A stretch of 64,000 nucleotides of DNA from Lachnospiraceae bacterium (lineage in GTDB: Bacteria > Bacillota_A > Clostridia > Lachnospirales > Lachnospiraceae), in NCBI GenBank assembly GCA_009911175.1, contig QXWX01000017.1, forward strand, positions 28,784 to 92,783, given 5' to 3'. Position 1 is the stretch's first letter; each line of letters starts with the position of its first letter. Both the position numbers and the translations under genes were made by a program. Shown one piece after another: positions 43,281 through 52,326 of this stretch. The notes below the pieces were generated by a model, which did no database searches, was not told the DNA's origin, and worked only from the letters and a program-made list of their open reading frames with translations.

Positions 43281-45128
43281 TTGCGTACAAGAAAACAGAT
43301 TCGAAAAGATTTAAAGGCACGCGCCAAAAAAACATTAAAAAAGCACTACCGCCTGTTCCTGCTGCTTTGTGTCATATCGTCCATACTCGGCGGGCAGTCC
43401 GTCATGTCGGGATTCGGTATGAATATCCAGGAAGCGGATGTATCACAGGCAAGCGTCACATTTACCAACACCATCATCAATTCCTTTCTGAATTATACCA
43501 TGGAGATCGCGGAGAGCAACTTTGCGGATCAAAAACAGCAGGTCCGCGAAACGGAAAAGCGGTATGTGGAGGATTCGCTGGTCAATCCCGGCGCTGCCCT
43601 TGGGCGGAGCCGCGGCGTATTTGCTTCTGTCGTCAATAAGCTGTCCTCCGGAGCGTATCTTCTGACCCTGACGGTGGGCATCCGCTCCCTGGCCGGAACC
43701 GACAGCGGCGCCATTGTGGTCATGCTTCTAGGAGCGCTTCTCCTGGTGTTCCTGATCCAGATCTTTGTGGTCGGAGTATACCGGACCGTGATGCTGCGGA
43801 TGTTTCTGGAGGGCCGCTGCTATGAAAAGGTGCCCGCCCAGCGGGTGTGGTTTCTGCTGCGGGTCAAAAAATGGTGCCACGTGGGAATCGCGCATTTTGT
43901 GACAGGACTTTTGAACTCCCTCTGGTCTCTGACGATCGTGGGCGGCATCATCAAGGCTTATTCCTATTATCTGGTGCCCTGCATCCTGGCGGAAAATCCG
44001 GACATCCGGACCATGGACGCGATCACCCTGTCGCGGACGCTGATGTACGGCCATAAGTGGGAGTGCTTTGTGCTTGAGCTCTCCCTCCTTGGCTGGGAAA
44101 TGCTCGGGATCCTGACCTTCGGCCTTTCCAATATCTTCTTTACCGTTCCGTATAAGACCGCGGTGCTGGCAGAGTACTATGCAGAGCTCCGCCGCCTGGG
44201 CCGTGAGCGCGAGATTGAGCAGACAGAGCAGCTGCATGATACATATTTATTTGAAACCGCGGATCCTCTGATGCTGGAATTTACTTATTCCGATGTGTAT
44301 GAAGAGTACGGCAGAAAATTGCCGGAGGCCGCGAAGCTGGGAGGCATTCAGAGATTTTTGGCAGATGTGTTCGGAGTCACGTTCCGGCGGAATAAAGCGA
44401 TTGAGGTACTGGAGGAGCAGCAGAGTCTCCGCTTCCAGCTGGAATACGACAAAAAGGCAGCGGAAGGGCTGGTATATCCCACCAGGCTGTACCCCATCCC
44501 GGAACATAAAAAACGGAAATGGATCGCCAGTCAGAATTATCTCCGGTACTATTCCATCTGGTCCGTGATCCTGATCTTTTTCACACTGTCCTTTGCCGGA
44601 TGGCTGTGGGAGGTGAGCCTTCACCTGATCACGGACGGAGAATTTGCCAACCGCGGAGTCATGCACGGTCCATGGCTTCCGATCTATGGATGCGGAAGCG
44701 TCATGATCCTGCTGCTGTTAAATAAGTTCCGCACAAAGCCGGCAGCAGAATTTGTCCTTGCCATCATCCTCTGCGGATGCGTGGAATATTTTACGTCCCT
44801 TTTCCTGGAATCCCTCCACGGCGGCACGAGATGGTGGGATTATACCGGGTACTTCCTCAATCTGCACGGCAGGATCTGCGCGGAAGGGCTGCTCACCTTC
44901 GGCATCGGCGGCATGGCTGTGGTGTATGTGCTGGTGCCCTTCCTGGACGGAATGTTCCGGAAGCTTCCCGCCAGAACCCTGATGGTGACCGCATGTATAT
45001 TGGTGGCGGTCTTTGCGGCGGATCAGCTGTATTCGGTGAAATATCCCAATGAAGGGAAGGGGATCACGGATTTTCAGGAGGTAACGGTGGGGAAATCGGG
45101 ATTTGCCGGAAGGCAGATTGTAATGTAA
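43281..45128 (+). CDS. DUF975 membrane domain fused to a CmpB-like (putative ABC type IV) domain
   Basis: 615 residues. The first 300 form a DUF975 integral membrane domain starting RKQIRKDLKARAKKTLKKHYRLFLLLCVI, with hydrophobic segments near 24-38, 118-160, 205-235 and 265-285 and the DxxxLSRxLMxGHKW-type block. Residues about 420-600 form a CmpB-like domain (FAGWLWEVSLHLITDGEFANRGVMHGPWLPIYGCGSVM, GGTRWWDYTGYFLNLHGRICAEGLLTFGIGG). Both families are membrane proteins of unknown role. TTG start at 43281; GGAG lies about 11 bases upstream. It stands alone and is followed by a hairpin terminator. Confidence 0.8.
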   Translation: MRTRKQIRKDLKARAKKTLKKHYRLFLLLCVISSILGGQSVMSGFGMNIQEADVSQASVTFTNTIINSFLNYTMEIAESNFADQKQQVRETEKRYVEDSLVNPGAALGRSRGVFASVVNKLSSGAYLLTLTVGIRSLAGTDSGAIVVMLLGALLLVFLIQIFVVGVYRTVMLRMFLEGRCYEKVPAQRVWFLLRVKKWCHVGIAHFVTGLLNSLWSLTIVGGIIKAYSYYLVPCILAENPDIRTMDAITLSRTLMYGHKWECFVLELSLLGWEMLGILTFGLSNIFFTVPYKTAVLAEYYAELRRLGREREIEQTEQLHDTYLFETADPLMLEFTYSDVYEEYGRKLPEAAKLGGIQRFLADVFGVTFRRNKAIEVLEEQQSLRFQLEYDKKAAEGLVYPTRLYPIPEHKKRKWIASQNYLRYYSIWSVILIFFTLSFAGWLWEVSLHLITDGEFANRGVMHGPWLPIYGCGSVMILLLLNKFRTKPAAEFVLAIILCGCVEYFTSLFLESLHGGTRWWDYTGYFLNLHGRICAEGLLTFGIGGMAVVYVLVPFLDGMFRKLPARTLMVTACILVAVFAADQLYSVKYPNEGKGITDFQEVTVGKSGFAGRQIVM

Positions 45129-45143
45129 GGTATTTCACTGGAA

Positions 45144-45172
45144 CAGGGCTGTCATCCGGCAGCCCTGCTTTC
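45144..45172 (+). terminator. Terminator after the DUF975-CmpB gene
   Basis: CAGGGCTG (45144-45151) pairs with CAGCCCTG (45160-45167), followed by CTTTCTTGT. The stem is strong; the T-tract is interrupted. Confidence 0.7.
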
Positions 45173-45358
45173 TTGTCAATAGCGGCGCAAGCCGCGCGGC
45201 TCGGGAAACGCATATTCTTTTTAAACCGTCTTTGCTCCTGTCACATACTTGCTGGAGAACCGCTTTTCGTATACTTTACGAAACGGCCGAATGGCCATAA
45301 CGTGGGAATCTCATTGCCGCAGTTCACTGGCCAGCCAGCGAATCATAACATATCATTT

Positions 45359-46447
45359 CTATCGTTTGATATCAAAATTCATATTCATCAGGTTCCGGAT
45401 TGCGGCTGCGTCATCCGTGATGTTGGCATCCCCCCGGATCGTATGCTTTAACGCGCTGCTTGCGACCGCAAAATTCACCATATCCATCGGCTTGTAATCG
45501 TTCATCATGGCGTAAATCAGGCCGCTGGCAAATGCGTCCCCGCCGCCTACCCGGTCCAGGATGTTGAATGTAAACTGCTTGCTCTCGAAGGTATGTCCTT
45601 CATACCACATGTATGCTTTCAGGCTGTTTTCACTGCCGCTGTGGGCATAGCGGACATGCCGCGCGATACATTTCAGGTTGGGGAATCTCCTGATAAATGC
45701 CCGAAATACCTCGTCCTGCTGCTCATAACCCGGCTGGAGCGGCACGCCGTCCTTCCAGTCTCCTTTGCTGTGGTCCAACTCATCCCGCCACAGATGATAA
45801 GGCTCAATTCCAAACAGTACGTCAACATACGGCAGGCATTCCGTACAGAAATCCCTTGCCTCCTCCCACGACCAGAGCGTACTTCGGAAATTTCCGTCAA
45901 AGCTGATGATCATATTCTTTTCCCTTGCCGCTTTGAGACACTGCAGGATCATTTTTTTGCAGTTTTCTCCGAGGGCAGGGGTGACGCCGCTTAAATGCAG
46001 CCATGTAAAGCCTTCCAGCAGCGCGTCAAAGTCATAGGAATCAAAATCGTATTCCGTGATCGCGCTGTGCTTGCGGTCATAGGTCACCTTGCTGGCGCGG
46101 ATTCCAAACCCGGTCTCCAGGTAGTAGGTGCCCAGCCGGTGCGTGGGGGTCTGCTCCGGAGTGCTTAAGATTACGGGCGTGCAGTGTACATCATTGCTCC
46201 GCAGCATCCGGACCGCGCTTTTTCCCAGGCTGTTGTTCGGCACGACCGTAAAAAATGTACTGTCGATCCCCAGGTTTGCCAGCGCCAGGGCGATATTTGC
46301 CTCGCTTCCGCCATAGCTGGCCTCAAAGGCGGACGCCATCCGGACCTTTTCGTAGCTCGGCGGCGTCAGGCGCAGCATGATCTCACCGATCGTAATAAAC
46401 CTGTGTTCGTTCTGATTTTCTGATAATAACGGGTTGTTATGTTCCAT
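45359..46447 (-). CDS. kdgK: PfkB-family sugar kinase, 2-keto-3-deoxygluconate kinase type
   Basis: 362 residues of the ribokinase fold. N-terminal FITIGEIMLRLTPP and YGGSEANIALALANLG bind the substrate; ISFDGNFRSTLW and the C-terminal DRVGGGDAFASGLIYAM carry the anion hole and catalytic Asp. This pattern fits KDG kinases, which phosphorylate 2-keto-3-deoxy-sugar acids. The adjacent sugar-acid dehydratase and GntP permease give the substrate route. No KDPG aldolase is in the window. ATG 46447 follows AGGAG. A kinase for a related keto acid or fructose cannot be excluded. Confidence 0.88.
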   Translation of the reverse strand: MEHNNPLLSENQNEHRFITIGEIMLRLTPPSYEKVRMASAFEASYGGSEANIALALANLGIDSTFFTVVPNNSLGKSAVRMLRSNDVHCTPVILSTPEQTPTHRLGTYYLETGFGIRASKVTYDRKHSAITEYDFDSYDFDALLEGFTWLHLSGVTPALGENCKKMILQCLKAAREKNMIISFDGNFRSTLWSWEEARDFCTECLPYVDVLFGIEPYHLWRDELDHSKGDWKDGVPLQPGYEQQDEVFRAFIRRFPNLKCIARHVRYAHSGSENSLKAYMWYEGHTFESKQFTFNILDRVGGGDAFASGLIYAMMNDYKPMDMVNFAVASSALKHTIRGDANITDDAAAIRNLMNMNFDIKR

Positions 46448-46499
46448 AATAATCTCCTTTCTGTCTAAAGTTTTGGACGTCCCGTCCGATAACAACCAG

Positions 46500-46592
46500 A
46501 AAAAACAGGCTTATGCAGATAAAGCAATCTGCACAGTCTGTTTTTTCGTCACAAGTCACACCTGGTCAAGGTGCGACTTGTGACGTTTTTTT
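46500..46592. terminator. Tandem hairpins between kdgK and the dehydratase gene
   Basis: AAAAAACAG (46500-46508) pairs with CTGTTTTTT (46538-46546) around TGCAGAT/ATCTGCA, a bidirectional terminator. Next, CGTCACAAGTC (46547-46557) pairs with GACTTGTGACG (46575-46585) around CACC-TGGTCAA-GGTG, then TTTTTTT. The second hairpin shares its core with the 147-bp element family. Together they should reduce read-through from the dehydratase gene into kdgK. Confidence 0.8.
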
Positions 46593-46617
46593 CTGATCGC
46601 TGCTTCTCAGCTGATTC

Positions 46618-48363
46618 TTAATACTCCAGATAAGCCCCCTTCATCGGGCTTGCCGCATGTTCACTGAACAGGCGGAGCACGCCTCTTTTATACTTCGGCT
46701 CACGGGGCTTCCAGTTTTTGCGGCGTTCCTCAAGCACAGCCGCCACTTCCTCCATGGTCCTGCGCTCTCCCGCAATCCCGATGATGTTCAGCTTCCGCTC
46801 TTCCACGTCAATCTCGATCAGATCCCCTTCTTCTACAAGAGCGATGGGGCCGCCGTCCACAGCCTCCGGGCTGCAGTGTCCGATCACCGGACCTGTGGAC
46901 GCTCCGGAAAACCGTCCGTCGGTGATCAGCGCGATGCTTTTTCCCAGCTCCTTGTCGCTGCTGATGGCTTCGGAGGTGTAGAACATCTCCGGCATGCCGC
47001 TGCCTTTGGGACCTTCGTAACGGATAAATACGGCATCCCCTTTTTCGACCTTGTGCTTCAATACTGCGTCCAGACATTCCTCCTCACTGTCAAACGGTCT
47101 TGCCCTGAGAACGGCCTTGAACATTTCCTTCGGACATGCGGTGTGCTTGATGACCGCGCCCTCGGGAGCCAGATTTCCTCTCAGGATGGCAATGCTTCCG
47201 TCCGTTCCGATGGCATCCTCATAGGGCCGGATGATGTCCTCTTTTTTCAAGGAAACATGATAGCGGGCGTTGAAATCCTGGAGCCACGTTTCACATCTCT
47301 CATAGAATCCGTTTTTCTTTAACTCCTCCAGATTTTCTCCCAGCGTCTTTCCGGTCACGGTCATGGCGTCCAGATGAAGGTGGCCTTTGATCTCCTCCAT
47401 GATCGCCGGTACGCCGCCCGCATAGTAGAAGCATTCCGCCGGCCACCGCCCTGCCGGACGGACATCCAGAAGATAACGGGCATTCCGGTGCAGCCGGTCG
47501 AAGGTGTCCCCGGTGATCTCAATGCCGAATTCATGCGCGATCGCCGGAATGTGCAGCAGGCAGTTTGTACTTCCGGAAACCGCCGCGTGCACCAGGATCG
47601 CATTTTCAAAGCTGTCCATGGTCACGATGCCGCTAGGGCACATATTGGGCATGGCTGCAAGCTTTACCGCCTGTGCGCCCGCTTCTCTGGCAAATGTGAG
47701 CAGGTCCGGGCTGGTGGCGGGCATCAGTGCGCTTCCCGGAAGTGCCAGTCCCAGGGCCTCGGCCATGATCTGCATGGTGGAAGCCGTGCCGATAAAGGAG
47801 CAGGCGCCGCAGCTCGGACAGGCATTGCATTTCGCCCAGTTCAGCTTTTCCTCGTCAATCTCGCCCCGCTGGTATTTTGCGCTATACATGCCAAGCTGCT
47901 CCAGCGTCAGCATTTCCGGTCCTGCGTTCATCGTGCCTCCGGGCACCACTACAGCAGGTACATCCACCCTTGCCAGCCCCATCAGATTGCCGGGCAGTCC
48001 CTTGTCGCAGCTTGCCAGATAGACGCCCGCGTCAAACGGGGTCGCATTGGCGTGGATCTCAATCATGTTGGCGATCATCTCCCGGCTTGCAAGGCTGTAG
48101 TTGATGCCATCGGTTCCCTGGCTTTCCCCGTCGCAGATGTCTGTGCAGTAATACCGCGCGCCGTGTCCACCGGCTTCCTCAATGCCTTTGCGCACTTCCT
48201 CCACCAAGATATCCAGATGGCCGCTGCCCGGATGGCTGTCGCCGAAGGTGCTCTCGATCATCACCTGGGGCTTCGACAGGTCCTCCGGCTTCCAGCCGGT
48301 CCCGATCCGCAGCGGATCCAGCTCCGGCGCGTTCCTGCGCATTTCCTGACTTCTCAGTTCCAT
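46618..48363 (-). CDS. Sugar-acid dehydratase of the IlvD/Edd family
   Basis: 581 residues with Fe-S cysteines in YYCTDICDGESQG (about 77), YLASCDKGLPGN and NACPSCGACSFIG, and Mg-binding carboxylates in the same blocks. The length and sequence sit nearer to aldonate dehydratases (xylonate, arabonate, gluconate) than to IlvD of about 555 residues. It dehydrates a sugar acid to a 2-keto-3-deoxy acid that the neighbouring KDG-type kinase can phosphorylate. It lies 25 bases after the GntP permease in the same direction. GAGGAGG precedes the ATG. Branched-chain amino acid synthesis is an alternative but no ilv genes are near. Confidence 0.9.
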   Translation of the reverse strand: MELRSQEMRRNAPELDPLRIGTGWKPEDLSKPQVMIESTFGDSHPGSGHLDILVEEVRKGIEEAGGHGARYYCTDICDGESQGTDGINYSLASREMIANMIEIHANATPFDAGVYLASCDKGLPGNLMGLARVDVPAVVVPGGTMNAGPEMLTLEQLGMYSAKYQRGEIDEEKLNWAKCNACPSCGACSFIGTASTMQIMAEALGLALPGSALMPATSPDLLTFAREAGAQAVKLAAMPNMCPSGIVTMDSFENAILVHAAVSGSTNCLLHIPAIAHEFGIEITGDTFDRLHRNARYLLDVRPAGRWPAECFYYAGGVPAIMEEIKGHLHLDAMTVTGKTLGENLEELKKNGFYERCETWLQDFNARYHVSLKKEDIIRPYEDAIGTDGSIAILRGNLAPEGAVIKHTACPKEMFKAVLRARPFDSEEECLDAVLKHKVEKGDAVFIRYEGPKGSGMPEMFYTSEAISSDKELGKSIALITDGRFSGASTGPVIGHCSPEAVDGGPIALVEEGDLIEIDVEERKLNIIGIAGERRTMEEVAAVLEERRKNWKPREPKYKRGVLRLFSEHAASPMKGAYLEY

Positions 48364-48388
48364 GATTTTTTCCTCCTCTATGATTAGC

Positions 48389-49747
48389 TTACGCAAAAAA
48401 TGATATGATCAGCGCCACAACAAATCCCGTTCCGCCTACCAGTGTTTCCATGATCGTCCAGGTCTTTAATGTGGTTTTTTCATCCATACCGACCAGAGAC
48501 TTCACCAGCCAGAAGCCGGAGTCGTTAAAGTGTGAGCATACGGTCGCCCCGCCTGCCACTGCCGCCGTCGTGCAGGCCAGATACAGGGGAGACAGATCCG
48601 CGATCCCCGGCATGGCGGCGATAATTCCTGCTGCCATCGTCATTGCGACGGTTGCGGAGCCGACACAGATCCGAACCAGAGCGGCTACAATAAACGCGAC
48701 TACTACGATCGGAAGGTTTGCGGAGGATACCGCATTTCCAATCAGGTCGCCCAGGCCGGAATACTGGAGCATATAGCGGAGCACACCGCCGCATGCGGTT
48801 ACCAGCAGGATCAGTCCGGTGGGTTCCAGTGATTTTGTCATGATCTTTTCCAGCTGATCCATATTATAACCATGTTTCAGCCCCAAGATCAGCATGGCCG
48901 CAATGGTTGCGATGAGCAGCGCCACAAACGGCTCTCCCAAAAATCCGAAGATCGGAGCCAGCCCGCCAAGCGCCGGGACCACCCCTGCCATGGAATCCAG
49001 AATGATCAATACCAGCGGAATCAGTATGATGCCTACGATGGTCCAGAAATTCGGAAGCTTGGATTCATCAAAATCTTCCTGCTTTGCCACATGCTCCGGA
49101 ACCGGAACCATATATTTATTTCCGCAGATGGATCCCCATACCGGGCCTGCTACGATCATGGAGCAGATCCCGCAGAAGATTCCTACCAGGATCACCCAGC
49201 CCAGTTCTACCTCCAGCATGGTCGCTACCAGCACCGGCCCCGGTGTGGGCGGGATGAACGCATGCCCTACCGCAAGCCCGGCCAGAAGCGGGATCGCGTA
49301 AAACAGGGAAGACCGGTTTGTCCTCTTTGCAAGTGAAAACGCAAGCGGGATCAGGATGATCAGTCCCGCGTCAAAGAATACCGGCATCGCAATGACCAGG
49401 CCCGTAATGCCCAGCGCCCAGGCCGCCTTCTTGTCGCCGAACCATTTTACCATACTGACGGCCAGCGTCTGCGCGCCTCCCGATGCTTCCAGGATGGCGC
49501 CGAACATAGAGCCAAGCCCTACCAGCAGCGCGATTCCTTTTAATGTGTTGCCGATGCCGTCGTTCACGGCTGTTACAATATTATCAAAGGGCATGCCCGC
49601 CCCAAGACCGATCACGATCGCTCCCACCAGGATGGAAACCATTGCCTGTACCTTAAATTTGATGATCAATAATAGTAATACCGCCAGCCCTATGATTGCG
49701 GCCAAAACCAATCTGGTTGGATTTAATTCCATTGCTTCACCAGCCAT
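48389..49747 (-). CDS. GntP-family gluconate/sugar-acid permease
   Basis: 452-residue membrane protein with about 12-14 segments. Family blocks are IGNTLKGIALLVGLGSMFGAILEASGGAQTLA, GLVIAMPVFFDAGLIILIPL, GHAFIPPTPGPVLVATML and HFNDSGFWLVKSLVGMDEKTTLKTWTIMETL. GntP proteins take up gluconate and related aldonates with protons. It is first in the catabolic operon, and GGAGG lies 8 bases before the ATG. The control gap upstream has repeated CATCTGATG sites. Confidence 0.94.
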   Translation of the reverse strand: MAGEAMELNPTRLVLAAIIGLAVLLLLIIKFKVQAMVSILVGAIVIGLGAGMPFDNIVTAVNDGIGNTLKGIALLVGLGSMFGAILEASGGAQTLAVSMVKWFGDKKAAWALGITGLVIAMPVFFDAGLIILIPLAFSLAKRTNRSSLFYAIPLLAGLAVGHAFIPPTPGPVLVATMLEVELGWVILVGIFCGICSMIVAGPVWGSICGNKYMVPVPEHVAKQEDFDESKLPNFWTIVGIILIPLVLIILDSMAGVVPALGGLAPIFGFLGEPFVALLIATIAAMLILGLKHGYNMDQLEKIMTKSLEPTGLILLVTACGGVLRYMLQYSGLGDLIGNAVSSANLPIVVVAFIVAALVRICVGSATVAMTMAAGIIAAMPGIADLSPLYLACTTAAVAGGATVCSHFNDSGFWLVKSLVGMDEKTTLKTWTIMETLVGGTGFVVALIISFFA

Positions 49748-49863
49748 AATATGTACCTCCTCAATACTCTTATATTCTTTTTCAAAATTTGATGCCGGAC
49801 GAAACGCCCAAAGCCTGCAGATGAATTTGCAATCTGCCTCTCAATCATTGCTTTACACTTCAC

Positions 49864-50068
49864 ATAACATCTGACGTCTTATGTTATCGTGAAAACATCA
49901 TATCATTTCGCATTTTCGCTTTCAATACATCTGATGTTTTTCTTTTCATTTCTATCAATTACACAAAAAAAGAATGGTTTCTGTATTTCAGATTCCATCT
50001 TTTTTGTGCATTTTATCCATTTGATTTTATGAGACGTTTAAGCGCCCCTGGATTCATCTGATGTTTTC
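49864..50068. promoter_or_regulatory. Candidate FadR-type operators upstream of gntP
   Basis: ATAACAT (49864-49870) and ATGTTAT (49881-49887) flank ACATCTGACGTCTT. Two further copies, ACATCTGATGTTTT (from 49927) and TCATCTGATGTTTT (from 50055), repeat the CATCTGATG palindrome. Such short dyads fit FadR-subfamily GntR binding sites, so the next gene's product may repress gntP here. The rest of the gap has no gene. Confidence 0.55.
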
Positions 50069-50157
50069 TCTATTTTTTCTCCATCTCACGCAGATGCTGG
50101 CCATGCAGATATACTGTCCGACTTCGAACTTTTATATACGAAATTCCTGTATTTTGA

Positions 50158-50212
50158 GGCTGTAAAAAAATAACCGGTACAGCTGGAATTATTTTTGCGC
50201 AGTTCCTGATTC
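50158..50212. repeat. Copy of the AGGAACTGTGCAAAAATAA hairpin overlapping a gene end
   Basis: On the minus strand AGGAACTGCGCAAAAATAA, then a spacer, then TTATTTTTTTACAGCC. The TAA in the left arm is the stop codon of the FadR-type regulator, so its C-terminus SGTAQK is encoded by the element. Confidence 0.6.
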
Positions 50213-50914
50213 CCGGTCACGCTCTTCCATGATCCGCAGAATCGTCTGACGATTATAGGTCAGGTGCATCATCATAGCGCATCTGGCTCCTACGGAATCC
50301 CGCTTCAAGATCGCGTTGGTGATGGCCCGGTGGGTTTCCAGTGTCTCGTCCTTCAGCAGACGGTGGGTCAGATTCGCAAAGGTAAAGACCGCCGTATTGA
50401 TGACCGGAACCAGGGTCTCTACGACCTGATTCTTGCTGCAGTGCGCTATGCAGGTATGAAACTCGATGTCCTTATTGATGTGGTTGCTGCCACCCACATA
50501 CAGGCGCTCCGTTTCATCGCATAAGCGCTTCAGCTTTTTCAGATCTTCTTCCGCGGCATTTCTGCAGGCCAGGGCGGCAATCTCCGGCTCGATCATCAGC
50601 CGCACATCAAACAGATCCAGCGCCAGCTTATATTTGTCCTCAATCTTCCCGAAACCCAGCGGATCCTCATCCACGGAACTGGTATTGATCACATAGGTTC
50701 CCGATCCCCTGCGGACTTCCAGGATTCCCCGGGAGACCAGTCCCTTCACGGCTTCCCGGATGGTACTTCGGCCGACGCCGAACTTTTCCGCCAGTTCAAA
50801 TTCATTTGGAATCTTCTGCCCGGGTTCCACAGGCTCCTGAAGGATGTAGCGCATCAGCTCATCCTCGATCCTGGCCCCGAGAGGCTTTTTTGCCATTTTA
50901 TCAATATTATACAT
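50189..50914 (-). CDS. GntR-family regulator, FadR/FCD subfamily
   Basis: 241 residues. A winged helix (about 10-80; LARIEDEL-like GARIEDELMRYILQ, FELAEKFGVGRSTIREAVKGLVSRGILEVRRGSGTYV) is followed by an FCD domain (about 95-225) with metal/ligand His and Asp residues in KDIEFHTCIAHCSKN and THRAITNAI. It should respond to a sugar acid and control the adjacent gntP operon. Its last codons and stop overlap the AGGAACTGCGCAAAAATAA hairpin. GGAGGGAG precedes the ATG. PucR gene 21 bases upstream is probably cotranscribed. Confidence 0.93.
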   Translation of the reverse strand: MYNIDKMAKKPLGARIEDELMRYILQEPVEPGQKIPNEFELAEKFGVGRSTIREAVKGLVSRGILEVRRGSGTYVINTSSVDEDPLGFGKIEDKYKLALDLFDVRLMIEPEIAALACRNAAEEDLKKLKRLCDETERLYVGGSNHINKDIEFHTCIAHCSKNQVVETLVPVINTAVFTFANLTHRLLKDETLETHRAITNAILKRDSVGARCAMMMHLTYNRQTILRIMEERDRESGTAQK

Positions 50915-50935
50915 GCTTTTGCTCCCTCCGCCTTC

Positions 50936-52087
50936 TCACATCGCCCTGATATAATACGCGATCTGATATGGAATCCGCTCTTCTGTCTCCTCCAGATTCG
51001 TTCCCAGCAGCTCCTTGATCTTGTTCATCCGATAGATCACCGTATTCCTGTGGGTAAACATTTCCTCGGAGACGGCCTGGATGCTGCCATTGTGCTTCAA
51101 GTACAATTCCAGTGTGTCCACATAATTTGCATGGCGCTCCCGGTCATATTCCAGCAGCGGCTTCAGCGGCTCCTCCGCCATCTCTTTCAGAAGACGGCTG
51201 TCGTCTACCATATAGAGCAGGCGGTACAGACCCATCCTGTCAAAATAGAACAGGTCCCGCTTCCGTTTCTTTGCCATCTGCACCGCAGCCTTTGCCCGGG
51301 CATACCCCGTATGCAGGTTGGAAATATCGTTTATGCAGCTTCCGACCCCGACGTAAAGCGGGATCTCCGGCATCCGGCGCTTTGCCCGGCGCACCATGCC
51401 TGTGACGATCTCATCCAGCACTTCCCCTGTGATGTCGTTGACCACCAGCATAAAGTCGGAATCGTAGTACATAAAATTCCCGTTGTGGGTGATCTGCTCC
51501 AGATAAACCTGCACCCGGTAGGATAATTTCTGCCGCTCCACGGTGTCCATCTCGTCCAGATGATCCGTAGTGATCAGCACCACCTGAAACGTCCCGTCCT
51601 CGTCAAAATAGGGCAGCAGCTTTTGTCTGTATTCCTCCTGGTTGGCCGGCTGCTCAATGGCCTGGATCAAAGCCCCGGAGATCTCATTATCCGCGGTTCC
51701 CTGCATGAAGATCCGGATGCTGAAGTCCTTGATCACATCCGTCAGATGGATCTCCCAGGGGATGGTCAGGAGCGGAAAATCATTTTCATTGCAGTAGTCG
51801 ATCAGGTGCCGCGGGATTTCAAAAATATAGTTTCCCGTATTGATAATCAGCCCGGCCGCATGCTTTCGGATCAAATCTTCAATCAGCTTCTGCAGCTTCT
51901 CCGTGGTATCAAAGCCAAGGCCGGTAGTGACCGCCAGCTCTTTTCCCCAAAAATACTGAATGATCACTGTATCTTCTACCATATGGACCCAGCTGATGGA
52001 ATTGGACCAGCCCTGTTCACCGGCAATAAAACGCATCCTGTATTGTTCCTGGGAGATGAGCATCATATCCTGTATTGTAAAACCCAT
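50936..52087 (-). CDS. PucR-family transcription regulator
   Basis: 383 residues. An N-terminal PucR domain (about 5-120; MMLISQEQYRMRFIAGEQGWSNSISWVHMVEDT, LAVTTGLGFDTTEKLQKLIEDLI), a central GGDEF-like linker (about 160-270) and a C-terminal PucR-type HTH (VDTLELYLKHNGSIQAVSEEMFTHRNTVIYRMNKIKELLG). PucR proteins regulate purine, nitrogen or sugar-acid catabolism. It precedes the FadR-type gene, so two regulators may act on the gntP locus. ATG 52087 follows AGGAG. Confidence 0.92.
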   Translation of the reverse strand: MGFTIQDMMLISQEQYRMRFIAGEQGWSNSISWVHMVEDTVIIQYFWGKELAVTTGLGFDTTEKLQKLIEDLIRKHAAGLIINTGNYIFEIPRHLIDYCNENDFPLLTIPWEIHLTDVIKDFSIRIFMQGTADNEISGALIQAIEQPANQEEYRQKLLPYFDEDGTFQVVLITTDHLDEMDTVERQKLSYRVQVYLEQITHNGNFMYYDSDFMLVVNDITGEVLDEIVTGMVRRAKRRMPEIPLYVGVGSCINDISNLHTGYARAKAAVQMAKKRKRDLFYFDRMGLYRLLYMVDDSRLLKEMAEEPLKPLLEYDRERHANYVDTLELYLKHNGSIQAVSEEMFTHRNTVIYRMNKIKELLGTNLEETEERIPYQIAYYIRAM

Positions 52088-52240
52088 TTTATCCACTCCT
52101 TTCCTTGGATTGTAATCCTGCTTCCATCCGGCAGCCATATAGGGTATCTGCCATAGATCATATATTTTTATTTTACCTGATTATAACATTTTTTGTGCTG
52201 AGAGCACATATTTTTATTCTTTTTTTAGATTTAAAATCCA

Positions 52241-52268
52241 TTGGAAAATTTTGTGATTATGATATGAT
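52241..52268 (+). promoter_or_regulatory. Promoter of the 52-residue gene
   Basis: TTGGAA (52241-52246) and TATGAT (52263-52268), 16-base spacing. It lies about 58 bases before the start codon of the small gene, in an AT-rich stretch with no other gene. Confidence 0.6.
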
Positions 52269-52326
52269 ACAGATAACAGAAGGAACGGAAAAGAAACAAA
52301 AATTCTATCAAAAGGAGGCGTTTTTT

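Noticed and set aside
46618..48363. Branched-chain amino acid dehydratase IlvD
   Set aside because: The GntP permease, KDG-type kinase and FadR-type regulator next to it, and the protein length, favour a sugar-acid dehydratase.
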